Positions 1 through 5,744 of a stretch of 8,180 bases of DNA are shown here, piece after piece. The notes under the pieces were generated by a model, which did not search any database, was not told the DNA's origin, and saw only the letters and a program-made list of their open reading frames with translations. Numbering within the stretch: the stretch's first letter is position 1; each line of letters starts with the position of its first letter. Made by a program: the position numbers and the translations under genes. The DNA comes from Geopsychrobacter sp. (GTDB taxonomy: Bacteria > Desulfobacterota > Desulfuromonadia > Desulfuromonadales > Geopsychrobacteraceae), in assembly GCA_021647445.1 (NCBI GenBank), contig JAKIUS010000052.1, forward strand, positions 1 to 8,180, written 5' to 3'.

Positions 1-738
1 CTCCCCCATGACAACTCTTGCCGTTGGGGCTATACCGCTTTCCTCAATCGCTTGCGGCAATTGTACCCAAGTGGTTTCAACCACGCACTGGGTGCGCAGG
101 CTTGCATCTGCCACAATGGCTGCCGGTTCATCGGGTCTGCGACCGCCATCCAGCAATTTTTGCGTAATCTGGGGGGCGTGTTTAAGCGCCATATAGATTA
201 CCAGAACCTGCGAGCCACGGGCAATCTGCGCCCAGTCAACCCCATGGGGCACCTGACCATTGGCGTCATGGCCGGTAATAAAAGTCACCGTCTGGTTGGT
301 GTCGCGGTGGGTGACTGGAATACCGGCGTAAGCCAGCCCGCCAATGCCAGCGGAAATGCCCGGGACGATGCGAAAAGGGATATTGCTTTCAACCAGACTT
401 AAAGCTTCTTCGCCGCCGCGACCAAAGACAAAAGGATCGCCGCCCTTGAGGCGCAACACGCGTTTGTTTTCGCGCGCAAGCTCAATCAGTCGTAAGGATA
501 TATCGCGCTGTTTGGGCGAAGGCTTGCCGCCGCGCTTGCCGGCATATTCGATAATTGCTCCATCGCGGGCAAATTTCAGAATTTCAGGATTGACCAGAGC
601 ATCATGAATAATCACGTCTGCGTGGCGCAAGCCATGCAGGGCCAGCACCGTCACCAGACCGGGGTTTCCGGGGCCAGCACCGGTAAGCCAGACCCAGCCC
701 GGCTCGAAGGGGGGCATATTGTCAAAAGGATCAATCAT
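1..738 (-). CDS. cobA: Uroporphyrinogen-III C-methyltransferase (SUMT), 3' end cut by window edge
   Basis: This cytoplasmic enzyme would methylate uroporphyrinogen III at C2 and C7 with SAM to give precorrin-2, the entry point to cobalamin (and siroheme). The visible 246 residues match the tetrapyrrole methyltransferase family: LTGAGPGNPGL at 18-28, KGGDPFVFGRGGEE at 98-111, PGISAGIGG at 126-134, PVTHRD at 141-146 and YMALKH at 182-187. It has no CysG-type siroheme synthase domain at its N-terminus. The ATG at 738-736 is chosen because an in-frame TAG lies a few codons upstream; Met8 is an alternative. Neither start has a recognisable Shine-Dalgarno. The gene runs off the left edge after ...VVMGE, where the family has only a short tail left. 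It is divergent from cbiD. The GAGPGNP loop has Asn where Asp is usual. The 'GIGGLAYAGIPVTHRD' style recalls alphaproteobacterial CobA (from memory, not searched). Family assignment is very sure. Confidence 0.95.
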   Translation of the reverse strand, partial: MIDPFDNMPPFEPGWVWLTGAGPGNPGLVTVLALHGLRHADVIIHDALVNPEILKFARDGAIIEYAGKRGGKPSPKQRDISLRLIELARENKRVLRLKGGDPFVFGRGGEEALSLVESNIPFRIVPGISAGIGGLAYAGIPVTHRDTNQTVTFITGHDANGQVPHGVDWAQIARGSQVLVIYMALKHAPQITQKLLDGGRRPDEPAAIVADASLRTQCVVETTWVQLPQAIEESGIAPTARVVMGE

Positions 739-767
739 TATGCGATTACACTACACTATATTCTCGT

Positions 768-795
768 TTGTGACCTAGCTTTGATGATCTATAAC
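768..795 (+). promoter_or_regulatory. Possible sigma70-type promoter for cbiD
   Basis: TTGTGA (768-773) and TATAAC (790-795) are separated by 16 bases and match the -35 and -10 consensus at 4/6 and 5/6. Transcription would begin at about 801-803, right at the cbiD ATG (803), so the message could be leaderless. This fits the lack of a Shine-Dalgarno before cbiD. No cobalamin riboswitch can fit in the roughly 60-base gap between cobA and cbiD. The call rests on motif matching by eye only. Confidence 0.35.
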
Positions 796-802
796 AGTGG
801 TT

Positions 803-1870
803 ATGAGCCGCAAGCCACAACAAAAATTACGTCAGGGATGGACAACGGGAGCGTGCGCAACGGCGGCCACCCGCGCAGCTTTGACAGCACTCATAACCGG
901 TGAGTTTCCCGACCCGGTCACCATCACCCTGCCCAAAGGCCAGACGCCCGCATTTGCTCTTGCGCGAGAGGAAAAAAACGACGATTGGGCCAGCGCCAGT
1001 ATCATTAAAGATGCAGGTGATGATCCCGATGTCACCCATGGAGTCGAGATCGGCGCGCGGTTGAGCCGAATCGCCGGTGAAGGTATCGAATACGTTGCGG
1101 GTGTTGGTGTTGGCACCATCACCAAACCGGGGCGGGCACTGTCGGTTGGTGAACCGGCGATCAACCCGGTACCGCGCCGCATGATCGCGACCGCCCTGCG
1201 CGAGGTTTTTCCGTGCGGTGGGTTTCGGGTTGAAATCTTTATCCCCGCAGGCGAAGCCCGCGCGCTTAAGACCATGAATGCGCGACTCGGCATCATCGGC
1301 GGGCTGTCGATCCTTGGTACCACCGGCATCGTGCGGCCGATTAGCCATAAGGCCTGGACCGATACCCTTGAGGTCGAGATCGATGTCGCTTTGGCCAGCG
1401 GTTCTCGCCCGCTGGTCTTAAGTACCGGGCGTAGCAGCGAGGCGGCAGCAGTCAAATATCTGGAGAAACTCCCCGAAGAGTCCTTTGTGATGATGGGCGA
1501 CCATATCGGCTATTGCCTTGAGGCCTGTGCGCGTAAAGGGGTGCCGCGCCTGGTGCTGGCCGGGCAGTTCGCCAAGCTGATTAAAATCGCCTGCGGTCAC
1601 CCCCAGACCCATGTGCGTAATTCGCGTCTCGACCTGGGGCAGGTGCAACGTTGGGCCGAACAGATCCCCCTTGACCCTGCCGACATTTCACGGCTAGAGT
1701 TGGCCCATACTGCGCGCGATATTTTTGTCGGTTTCGGCCCTGATTCAGCCCTGATCGACAGGGTTGCAACCGAAGCCCTGAACCAATGCCGAAAAATTCT
1801 CCCTGCAGCCGAACTGCAGATATTGTTGGTCGATTATCGGGGAACGGTCGTGCGAACATTTACCGATTGA
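803..1870 (+). CDS. cbiD: Cobalt-precorrin-5B C1-methyltransferase CbiD
   Basis: CbiD methylates C1 of cobalt-precorrin-5B with SAM in the anaerobic cobalamin pathway. The 355-residue protein has the family's motifs in order: GWTTGACAT at 12-20, KDAGDDPDVTHG at 69-80, GVGVGTITKPG at 100-110, GEPAINPVPR at 116-125, NARLGIIGGLSILGTTGIV at 159-177 and LAGQFAKLIKIACGHPQTH at 252-270. Length is normal. The start could be GTG 797 (two residues longer) or ATG 803. I prefer ATG, but neither has a visible Shine-Dalgarno. The stop is 27 bases before the cbiET ATG, suggesting one transcript. The sequence looks like the alpha/gammaproteobacterial CbiD type rather than the 'GYTTGTCA' type I associate with Geobacter-like genomes. 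That origin call is inference; the enzyme assignment is very sure. Confidence 0.96.
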   Translation: MSRKPQQKLRQGWTTGACATAATRAALTALITGEFPDPVTITLPKGQTPAFALAREEKNDDWASASIIKDAGDDPDVTHGVEIGARLSRIAGEGIEYVAGVGVGTITKPGRALSVGEPAINPVPRRMIATALREVFPCGGFRVEIFIPAGEARALKTMNARLGIIGGLSILGTTGIVRPISHKAWTDTLEVEIDVALASGSRPLVLSTGRSSEAAAVKYLEKLPEESFVMMGDHIGYCLEACARKGVPRLVLAGQFAKLIKIACGHPQTHVRNSRLDLGQVQRWAEQIPLDPADISRLELAHTARDIFVGFGPDSALIDRVATEALNQCRKILPAAELQILLVDYRGTVVRTFTD

Positions 1871-1885
1871 GTGACTCTGCGCCTT

Positions 1886-1892
1886 AAGGAGG
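1886..1892 (+). promoter_or_regulatory. Strong Shine-Dalgarno deciding the cbiET start
   Basis: AAGGAGG lies five bases before the ATG at 1898. The reading frame is open from GTG 1871, directly after the cbiD stop, but this site marks ATG 1898 as the real start. The encoded N-terminus MKTIHVIGAG then begins right at the first family strand, as expected for CbiE. It is the only strong ribosome binding site seen in the cluster. Confidence 0.85.
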
Positions 1893-1897
1893 CTGCC

Positions 1898-3109
1898 ATG
1901 AAAACCATCCATGTGATCGGAGCCGGGATCGACGGCCAGGAAGCCTTCGGCACCCAGGCCCTTGAACGGATTCGCGAAGCCGACCTCTTGTGCGGCGGCG
2001 AACGACTGCTGGCGCTCTTTCCTGATTTTGCTGGAGAACGGCTGGTCATCGACCGGAAGTTAAGTGGGCTGGTTGAAATTCTGCACCGTCATCAGGGGCG
2101 CTGTGTGGTACTCGCCTCGGGTGACCCGCTCTTCTTCGGTATCGGTCGCTATCTGTTGCGCAACCTGCCCGATAACCTGCTCGAATTTCTGCCCAATGTG
2201 ACATCGGTGCAGTACGCCTTTGCTAAAATCCGCGAACCCTGGGATGACGCGGTCTTTATCTCGGTACATGGCCGGGGCTTGCAGAAGGCGGTCGACCGCA
2301 TCGTGGCCAACGACAAAGCTGCGATTCTGACCGATGCCGTCAATACCCCGGCGGCGATTGCCAAGGCACTGCTCGAACGTGGGCGTAGCGGATATCGTGC
2401 CTATCTGTGTGAAGATCTCGGCACTGAAGCAGAGCGGATCCGCATCACCAGTATTGCAGAGCTGGCCAAAACCGAGGCCGCTCCGCTCAATGTGCTGCTA
2501 CTGGTGCGCGAATTTGATAATGAAGATCAGGCCTATGTGCCGACCCTTGGGATTCCCGATGATGAGTTTGCCACGGTCAAGAAACTGATCACCAAAGAAG
2601 AGGTACGGGTTGTTACTCTGGCCAAACTGAAGCTGCGTCATGATATGTGCCTGTGGGATATCGGGGCCGGGTCGGGTTCAATTTCGATTGAAGCGGATCA
2701 CCTGTTGCCCAACGGGCTGATTTTCGCGGTCGAGCGCAATGAAGAATGTCGCCGTTTTATCAAGCAGAACCTGCAGAAGTTCAATACGCGCAATGTCCAA
2801 CTGGTCGAAGGGGATGCTCCCGCATGCCTTGAAAATCTGCCTGATCCCGATCGGGTCTTCATCGGCGGTTCCGGCGGGCATTTGTGGGATATCCTTGATC
2901 TTGTCGATCAACGTTTGACCAGCGGTGGACGCATCGTCTTGAACGCCATCACCCTTGATACCCTGACCTCGGCCAGCGAGTTCTTCGGCAATGCCGGTTA
3001 CGAACTAGAGGTGGTGACGGTCAATATTTCGCGCACTCGACCGTTGACCAGTTACAAGATGTTTGAGGCCTATAATCCGGTTTATATTTTGACTGCGGTA
3101 AAAGGTTGA
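1898..3109 (+). CDS. cbiET: Fused precorrin-6Y/7 C5,15-methyltransferase (decarboxylating), CbiE-CbiT
   Basis: One 403-residue protein joins two enzymes. CbiE (about 1-205) is a tetrapyrrole methyltransferase domain that methylates C5; it shows VIGAGIDGQEAF at 6-17, CGGERLL at 32-38 and SGDPLFFGIGRYL at 74-86. CbiT (about 220-403) is a Rossmann-type methyltransferase that methylates C15 and decarboxylates the C12 acetate. It shows ITKEEVRVVTLAKLKLR at 231-247, the SAM loop DIGAGSGSISIEA at 254-266, GGSGGHL at 323-329 and a closing ISRTRPLTSYKMF at 377-389. The same fusion occurs as CobL in aerobic producers, but this version resembles the Desulfuromonadales/Geobacter form. It follows cbiD closely with a strong Shine-Dalgarno. 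Its TGA overlaps the first bases of a 126-bp palindromic repeat. The assignment is very sure. Confidence 0.97.
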   Translation: MKTIHVIGAGIDGQEAFGTQALERIREADLLCGGERLLALFPDFAGERLVIDRKLSGLVEILHRHQGRCVVLASGDPLFFGIGRYLLRNLPDNLLEFLPNVTSVQYAFAKIREPWDDAVFISVHGRGLQKAVDRIVANDKAAILTDAVNTPAAIAKALLERGRSGYRAYLCEDLGTEAERIRITSIAELAKTEAAPLNVLLLVREFDNEDQAYVPTLGIPDDEFATVKKLITKEEVRVVTLAKLKLRHDMCLWDIGAGSGSISIEADHLLPNGLIFAVERNEECRRFIKQNLQKFNTRNVQLVEGDAPACLENLPDPDRVFIGGSGGHLWDILDLVDQRLTSGGRIVLNAITLDTLTSASEFFGNAGYELEVVTVNISRTRPLTSYKMFEAYNPVYILTAVKG

Positions 3110-3233
3110 TGGCGTCGCAAAAATATCGCCCAGCTGCGTTGTCGGAGGGGATCAAGATCTTGACATACTGGCGTATGCCTGCGTCCTTGATTCCCACCGC
3201 AGCCTTGCTGGACAAAATTTTTGCTTAGCCATC
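3108..3233. repeat. 126-bp imperfect palindromic intergenic repeat
   Basis: GATGGC at 3108-3113 and GCCATC at 3228-3233 close a long inverted repeat. The arms share GCAAAAAT (3117-3124, against ATTTTTGC at 3217-3224) and CCAGC (3130-3134, against GCTGG at 3207-3211). The apex is CATAC-TGGC-GTATG at 3164-3177, centred exactly on the element's midpoint. By hand, 36 of 63 mirrored positions pair without gaps, and an ATCAAG/CTTGAT block pairs with a one-base shift. Elements beginning 'GGCGTCGCAAAAAT' with a central 'CATAC..GTATG' look familiar to me as multicopy repeats in Desulfuromonadales-like genomes (memory, not searched). It overlaps the cbiET stop and separates it from cbiF. In RNA it would fold into one long hairpin that could stabilise the cbiET message or dampen readthrough into cbiF. 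Confidence 0.8.
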
Positions 3234-3263
3234 AGGTTATTTTTACTGATTTGGACAACTTGA

Positions 3264-4058
3264 ATGAACAATTTTGAAATAGCACCGGGTGAAGTCCTCT
3301 TTGTCGGTGCCGGTCCCGGTGACCCTGAGTTGATCACCGTTAAGGGACTTAAGGCATTGCAGCAGGCTGAGCTGGTGGTCTATGCCGGATCGCTGGTTAA
3401 CCCGGAATTGCTGGATGAATGTGTCCCCGCTTGTGAGGTCCATGACAGTGCGCCGCTCAATCTTGAACAGGTTTTGCAAATTCTGATTGCCGGAGCCAAA
3501 GGCGGTAAAAAGGTCGTGCGTTTGCATACCGGCGACCCGGCGCTTTACGGTGCGATTCAGGAGCAGATGGAAGCCCTAGATGCGGCGCGTATCTCTTATC
3601 GGGTGATCCCCGGAGTTACTGCAACCTTCGCTGCCGCTGCCAGCCTCAAGCAAGAGCTGACTCTGCCCGGTGTTTCACAAACTCTGGTTCTGACCCGTCT
3701 TGCTGGTCGCACTCCGGTGCCGGATTCCGAGGCTTTGCGCAATATTGCGCGCATCGGTGGCAGCATATGTCTTTATCTCTCAGTGGGGATGATGGATAAG
3801 TTGGTCACTGAACTGTTAGCTGGTGGGGTTTTTACCCCGCAGACGCCGGTGGCGGTGGTCTATCGTGCGAGTTGGCCGGATGAGAAGATTGTTGAGGGGA
3901 GCTTGGCAGATATCGCTGAGCTGGTCGCTGATGCTGGGATTACGCGTCAGGCGTTGATTTTGGTGGGGGAGGTTTTGAAGGCGCGACAGCAGGGGGTGCC
4001 GGAGAAGTCGAAATTGTATGATGCTGGGTTTGCGCATGGGTATCGGGATAAAAATTAG
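3264..4058 (+). CDS. cbiF: Cobalt-precorrin-4 C11-methyltransferase CbiF
   Basis: CbiF transfers a methyl group from SAM to C11 of cobalt-precorrin-4, giving cobalt-precorrin-5A, the substrate of CbiG. The 264-residue protein is of normal length and shows the tetrapyrrole methyltransferase motifs: VGAGPGDPELITVKG at 14-28, YAGSLVNPELL at 40-50, LHTGDPALYGAIQEQM at 87-102, PGVTATFAAAA at 116-126, ASWPDE at 202-207 and RQALILVG at 228-235. 'YAGSLV' and 'HTGDP.LYGA' separate CbiF/CobM from CbiH, CbiL and SUMT. ATG 3264 begins shortly before the first strand and no better start exists. The upstream Shine-Dalgarno is weak at best. The 154-base gap from cbiET is mostly the palindromic repeat. A large inverted-repeat region follows. 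Confidence 0.96.
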   Translation: MNNFEIAPGEVLFVGAGPGDPELITVKGLKALQQAELVVYAGSLVNPELLDECVPACEVHDSAPLNLEQVLQILIAGAKGGKKVVRLHTGDPALYGAIQEQMEALDAARISYRVIPGVTATFAAAASLKQELTLPGVSQTLVLTRLAGRTPVPDSEALRNIARIGGSICLYLSVGMMDKLVTELLAGGVFTPQTPVAVVYRASWPDEKIVEGSLADIAELVADAGITRQALILVGEVLKARQQGVPEKSKLYDAGFAHGYRDKN

Positions 4059-4068
4059 GGGCAAGGTC

Positions 4069-4086
4069 GTCGGGTCTCGGCCCGAC
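4069..4086. repeat. Left outer GC-rich hairpin of the composite element
   Basis: GTCGGG (4069-4074), a 6-base loop, then CCCGAC (4081-4086). It lies 10 bases after the cbiF stop. No U-run follows directly, so a simple rho-independent terminator is not supported. Confidence 0.65.
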
Positions 4087-4092
4087 AGCCGA

Positions 4093-4128
4093 CTTCGTTT
4101 TCTTTGTAAGGCCGCAAAGAAAACGAAG
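4093..4128. repeat. Left inner 14-bp perfect hairpin
   Basis: CTTCGTTTTCTTTG (4093-4106) pairs perfectly with CAAAGAAAACGAAG (4115-4128) around an 8-base loop. A near copy in mirrored position is at 4488-4519. It could slow or stop transcription from cbiF, but it lacks a clear following T-tract. Confidence 0.8.
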
Positions 4129-4355
4129 CAAAAGAAACGACCTTCTATTTCTGTCGCGTGCTTGCGGTGCTTCGTTGCACTTGAGGATGTCGGATAGACC
4201 AAACGAGATCTTATCGCTGATGGACCAAAGTGCGAAAAGGCCCCGGCTCGCAAGCTCACACGGGCTAAACGGTAAAGGTTGTGGGAACAATGGGAAAGTC
4301 GACCGGGATCTGCCGGTTTTATGTTTTTCAACTCTTCCCGTGTGACGCCGCCGGA

Positions 4356-4439
4356 GCTTCATGCTGATTTTGAGGAATTCGAGCGAGGATGTCTGAGCCG
4401 CAGGCGAGTTTTCGAGTGAGCTCAAAAACGGCATGAAGC
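4356..4439. repeat. Central 19-bp inverted repeat
   Basis: The arm at 4356-4374 (GCTTCATGCTGATTTTGAG) and the arm at 4421-4439 are reverse complements at 17 of 19 positions. They enclose 46 bases rich in CGAG and GAG motifs. It is part of the composite element between cbiF and cbiG. Confidence 0.7.
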
Positions 4440-4487
4440 GCAGGGAACCCGCCACCGGCGGGCAAGGAGTTCGGGCGCATTTCTTTG

Positions 4488-4519
4488 CTTCGTTTCTTTG
4501 GGCGTGCAAAGAAATGAAG
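4488..4519. repeat. Right inner 13-bp hairpin, mirror of the left inner hairpin
   Basis: CTTCGTTTCTTTG (4488-4500), loop GGCGTG, then CAAAGAAATGAAG (4507-4519), with one G-T wobble in the stem. Its sequence is nearly that of the hairpin at 4093-4128, and the flanking bases are arranged in mirror image. Confidence 0.75.
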
Positions 4520-4526
4520 GTGCCGT

Positions 4527-4544
4527 GCGGGGGCGCAACCCCGC
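4527..4544. repeat. Right outer GC-rich hairpin of the composite element
   Basis: GCGGGG (4527-4532), loop GCGCAA, then CCCCGC (4539-4544). It occupies the position that mirrors the hairpin at 4069-4086, with a different stem sequence but the same stem and loop lengths. Confidence 0.65.
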
Positions 4545-4562
4545 GACTTAAGTCTTTAGCGT

Positions 4563-4590
4563 TTGTCAGGTCACAACTAGGCAAAATAAT
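4563..4590 (+). promoter_or_regulatory. Probable sigma70-type promoter for cbiG
   Basis: TTGTCA (4563-4568) and AATAAT (4585-4590), separated by 16 bases, each match consensus at 5/6. The predicted start of transcription is near 4597, about 16 bases before the cbiG ATG. The surrounding AT-rich bases (4570-4610) stand out from the GC-rich repeat element just upstream. It would restart transcription downstream of the hairpin-rich gap. Motif match only. Confidence 0.45.
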
Positions 4591-4612
4591 CCAATTTAAG
4601 TAATTAACTGCC

Positions 4613-5569
4613 ATGAAGTTAGCCATCATCGCCATCACCAGCGGCGGCGCAACCCTCGCCAGAAAACTCCACAGTCAGGTCGAAAAGGCCGAACTTTGGC
4701 TGCCTGAGAAGTTTCGCCAGGCCGACCTGGCCAATTATTATCCTGAAAAACTGGCCGAAGTTCTGCCGCATCTATTCAATCGCGTCGATGGCCTGGTCTG
4801 CATCATGGCCAGCGGCATCGTAGTGCGCCTCCTCGCCCCGCATATCAAAGGCAAGGATCAGGATGCCGCCGTCGTTGTCTGCGATGAAGCCGGTCAGTTC
4901 GCCATAAGTCTGCTCTCCGGGCATCTTGGAGGTGCGAATCAACTAGCGACTGAAGTGGCTGAAATCCTTGGGAGCCAACCGGTGATCACCACCGCGACCG
5001 ACGTCAATAACCTGCCCGCTTTCGATGAGGTCGCCCGTCAGCAGAATATGACCGTGGAGCCCCTCGAACGCATAAAGCTGCTTAACGGTCTCCTTCTCGA
5101 TCAGAAATCGATCAGTCTTGTCGATGCCAGCGGCCGAGTTGCCGAAGCATATCAGGATATTTCCCATGTTAGTGTCGCACGCAGCTTCGCCGATGCCCTG
5201 ACTGGTACCAGTCAAGGGCTGGTTTTCGTCAGTAATCGTTATCTGCGCCAGCTTGAGACGCAAAATAACCTGCTGGCCTTGCGTCCGCGTAACCTGATGA
5301 TCGGTATCGGCTGCAATCGAAATACCTCTGCTGAGGAGATCGAGGCCGTGGTGCGAGAGACCCTGCAACAGGCTTTTCTCGCTTTTGCCAGTATCGGTGT
5401 GATCGCCAGCATTGATGCCAAGCAGGATGAACTCGGACTGTTGGCTTTTGCAGCAAAGTATCGTCTGCCCCTGCAGTTTTATGCTGCTGATCAACTCAAC
5501 CAGATTGAAGCTCCGACGCCAGACTCAAAATACGTTAAAAAAGCGGTCGGTGCCAAGGGGGTCTGTTAG
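4613..5569 (+). CDS. cbiG: Cobalt-precorrin-5A hydrolase CbiG, interrupted by in-frame TAG
   Basis: CbiG opens the delta-lactone of cobalt-precorrin-5A, releasing acetaldehyde and giving cobalt-precorrin-5B, the substrate of CbiD. The N-terminal and middle parts are intact: MASGIVVRLLAPHIKGKDQD at 65-84, LLSGHLGGANQLATEVA at 100-116, ITTATDVNNLPAFDEVA at 125-141, then the C-terminal domain with IGIGCNRNTS at 230-239 and IASIDAKQDELGL at 264-276. Residue 318 (...VGAKGVC) is followed by TAG at 5567-5569. In relatives this stretch reads GV.EPAALLAAG, and here the sequence after the TAG is PAAILAARGG in the same frame, so the TAG sits at the conserved Glu. A one-base change from GAG would produce it. 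Read as written, about 50 residues of the C-terminal domain are lost and the enzyme is probably impaired. Readthrough, amber recoding or a sequencing error remain possible. Confidence 0.93.
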   Translation: MKLAIIAITSGGATLARKLHSQVEKAELWLPEKFRQADLANYYPEKLAEVLPHLFNRVDGLVCIMASGIVVRLLAPHIKGKDQDAAVVVCDEAGQFAISLLSGHLGGANQLATEVAEILGSQPVITTATDVNNLPAFDEVARQQNMTVEPLERIKLLNGLLLDQKSISLVDASGRVAEAYQDISHVSVARSFADALTGTSQGLVFVSNRYLRQLETQNNLLALRPRNLMIGIGCNRNTSAEEIEAVVRETLQQAFLAFASIGVIASIDAKQDELGLLAFAAKYRLPLQFYAADQLNQIEAPTPDSKYVKKAVGAKGVC

Positions 5570-5731
5570 CCAGCCGCAATCCTGGCGGCAAGGGGTGGGC
5601 GCTTGCTGGTGAAGAAGAAGAAGAGCGGCAACGTGACAGTGGCCGTGGCTGAAGCAGAGGTCAGGAAATGCGTACCAACGCATTTGAGTCGCCAAAGAGC
5701 AAGGCCGTCCATCGGGTTTTTCAGTGCCTGA
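5570..5731 (+). pseudogene. cbiG: In-frame C-terminal remainder of cbiG beyond the amber codon
   Basis: Continuing in the cbiG frame after the TAG gives PAAILAARGGRLLVKKKKSG, then NVTVAVAEAE (about residues 320-349 of the full frame). This is the normal end of the CbiG C-terminal domain (a basic VKK..K loop followed by a VTVAVA strand). The frame then runs on through VRKCVPTHLSRQ..., which I do not recognise as CbiG, to a TGA at 5729-5731. The full frame from 4613 is 372 codons including the TAG, close to the size of ordinary CbiG proteins. No start codon with a ribosome binding site is visible for separate translation of this piece. Confidence 0.85.
5666..5685. repeat. Small perfect hairpin at the cbiG tail
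   Basis: AAATGCG (5666-5672), loop TACCAA, then CGCATTT (5679-5685) form a 7-bp perfect stem. It lies where similarity to CbiG fades and before the inserted AlbA_2-type gene. It might be a repeat-family hairpin or mark the left flank of an insertion; its function is unknown. Confidence 0.5.
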
Positions 5732-5744
5732 GAATTGAGATATT

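Larger units (their letters stand above)
4059..4612. repeat. Gene-free stretch holding a composite inverted-repeat element (about 4065-4549)
   Basis: This 554-base gap between cbiF and cbiG has no credible gene, although the minus strand is open across most of it. It is packed with inverted repeats. Each end has two hairpins in mirror order: outside, a GC-rich 6-bp hairpin (4069-4086 left, 4527-4544 right); inside, a 13-14-bp hairpin based on CTTCGTTT(T)CTTTG (4093-4128 left, 4488-4519 right). The sequence beyond the inner stems (GAAGCAAAAGAAA on the left, TTTCTTTGCTTC on the right) is also mirrored. Between them are a 9-bp pair (4256-4264/4337-4345) and a 19-bp pair (4356-4374/4421-4439). 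The organisation suggests a non-autonomous multicopy element or an interspersed structured repeat. I see no transposase and no clear target-site duplication. Confidence 0.7.

Noticed and set aside
739..802. Cobalamin riboswitch upstream of cbiD or cobA
   Set aside because: The gap is only about 60 bases, too short for a B12 aptamer, and no B12-box-like sequence is visible there or in the cbiF-cbiG gap.
52..903. Plus-strand open frames opposite cobA (52-402, 344-607, 604-903)
   Set aside because: They are antisense to a clear SUMT coding frame and have no family features.
827..1455. Minus-strand frames opposite cbiD (173 and 207 codons)
   Set aside because: They are shadows of the cbiD frame in GC-rich DNA; cbiD has all its family motifs on the plus strand.
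1871..1897. cbiET start at GTG 1871 (nine residues longer)
   Set aside because: GTG 1871 has no ribosome binding site, while AAGGAGG sits five bases before ATG 1898 and the protein then starts at the family's usual N-terminus.
4069..4128. Rho-independent terminator after cbiF
   Set aside because: Good hairpins exist but no U-tract follows either stem, and both hairpins belong to the mirrored repeat design. Termination is possible but not supported by the usual signature.
4059..4612. Insertion sequence with transposase
   Set aside because: No transposase-like reading frame on either strand and no clear target duplication; only a non-autonomous repeat can be supported.
3940..4638. Long minus-strand open frame (232 codons) across the cbiF-cbiG gap, and an overlapping 171-codon frame (3816-4331)
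   Set aside because: They run antisense to the end of cbiF and through the inverted-repeat element, contain no recognisable domain, and have a composition typical of translated hairpin repeats.
5567..5569. Selenocysteine or programmed frameshift explanation for the cbiG stop
   Set aside because: Selenocysteine uses TGA, not TAG, and the downstream CbiG sequence continues in the same frame, so no frameshift is involved.
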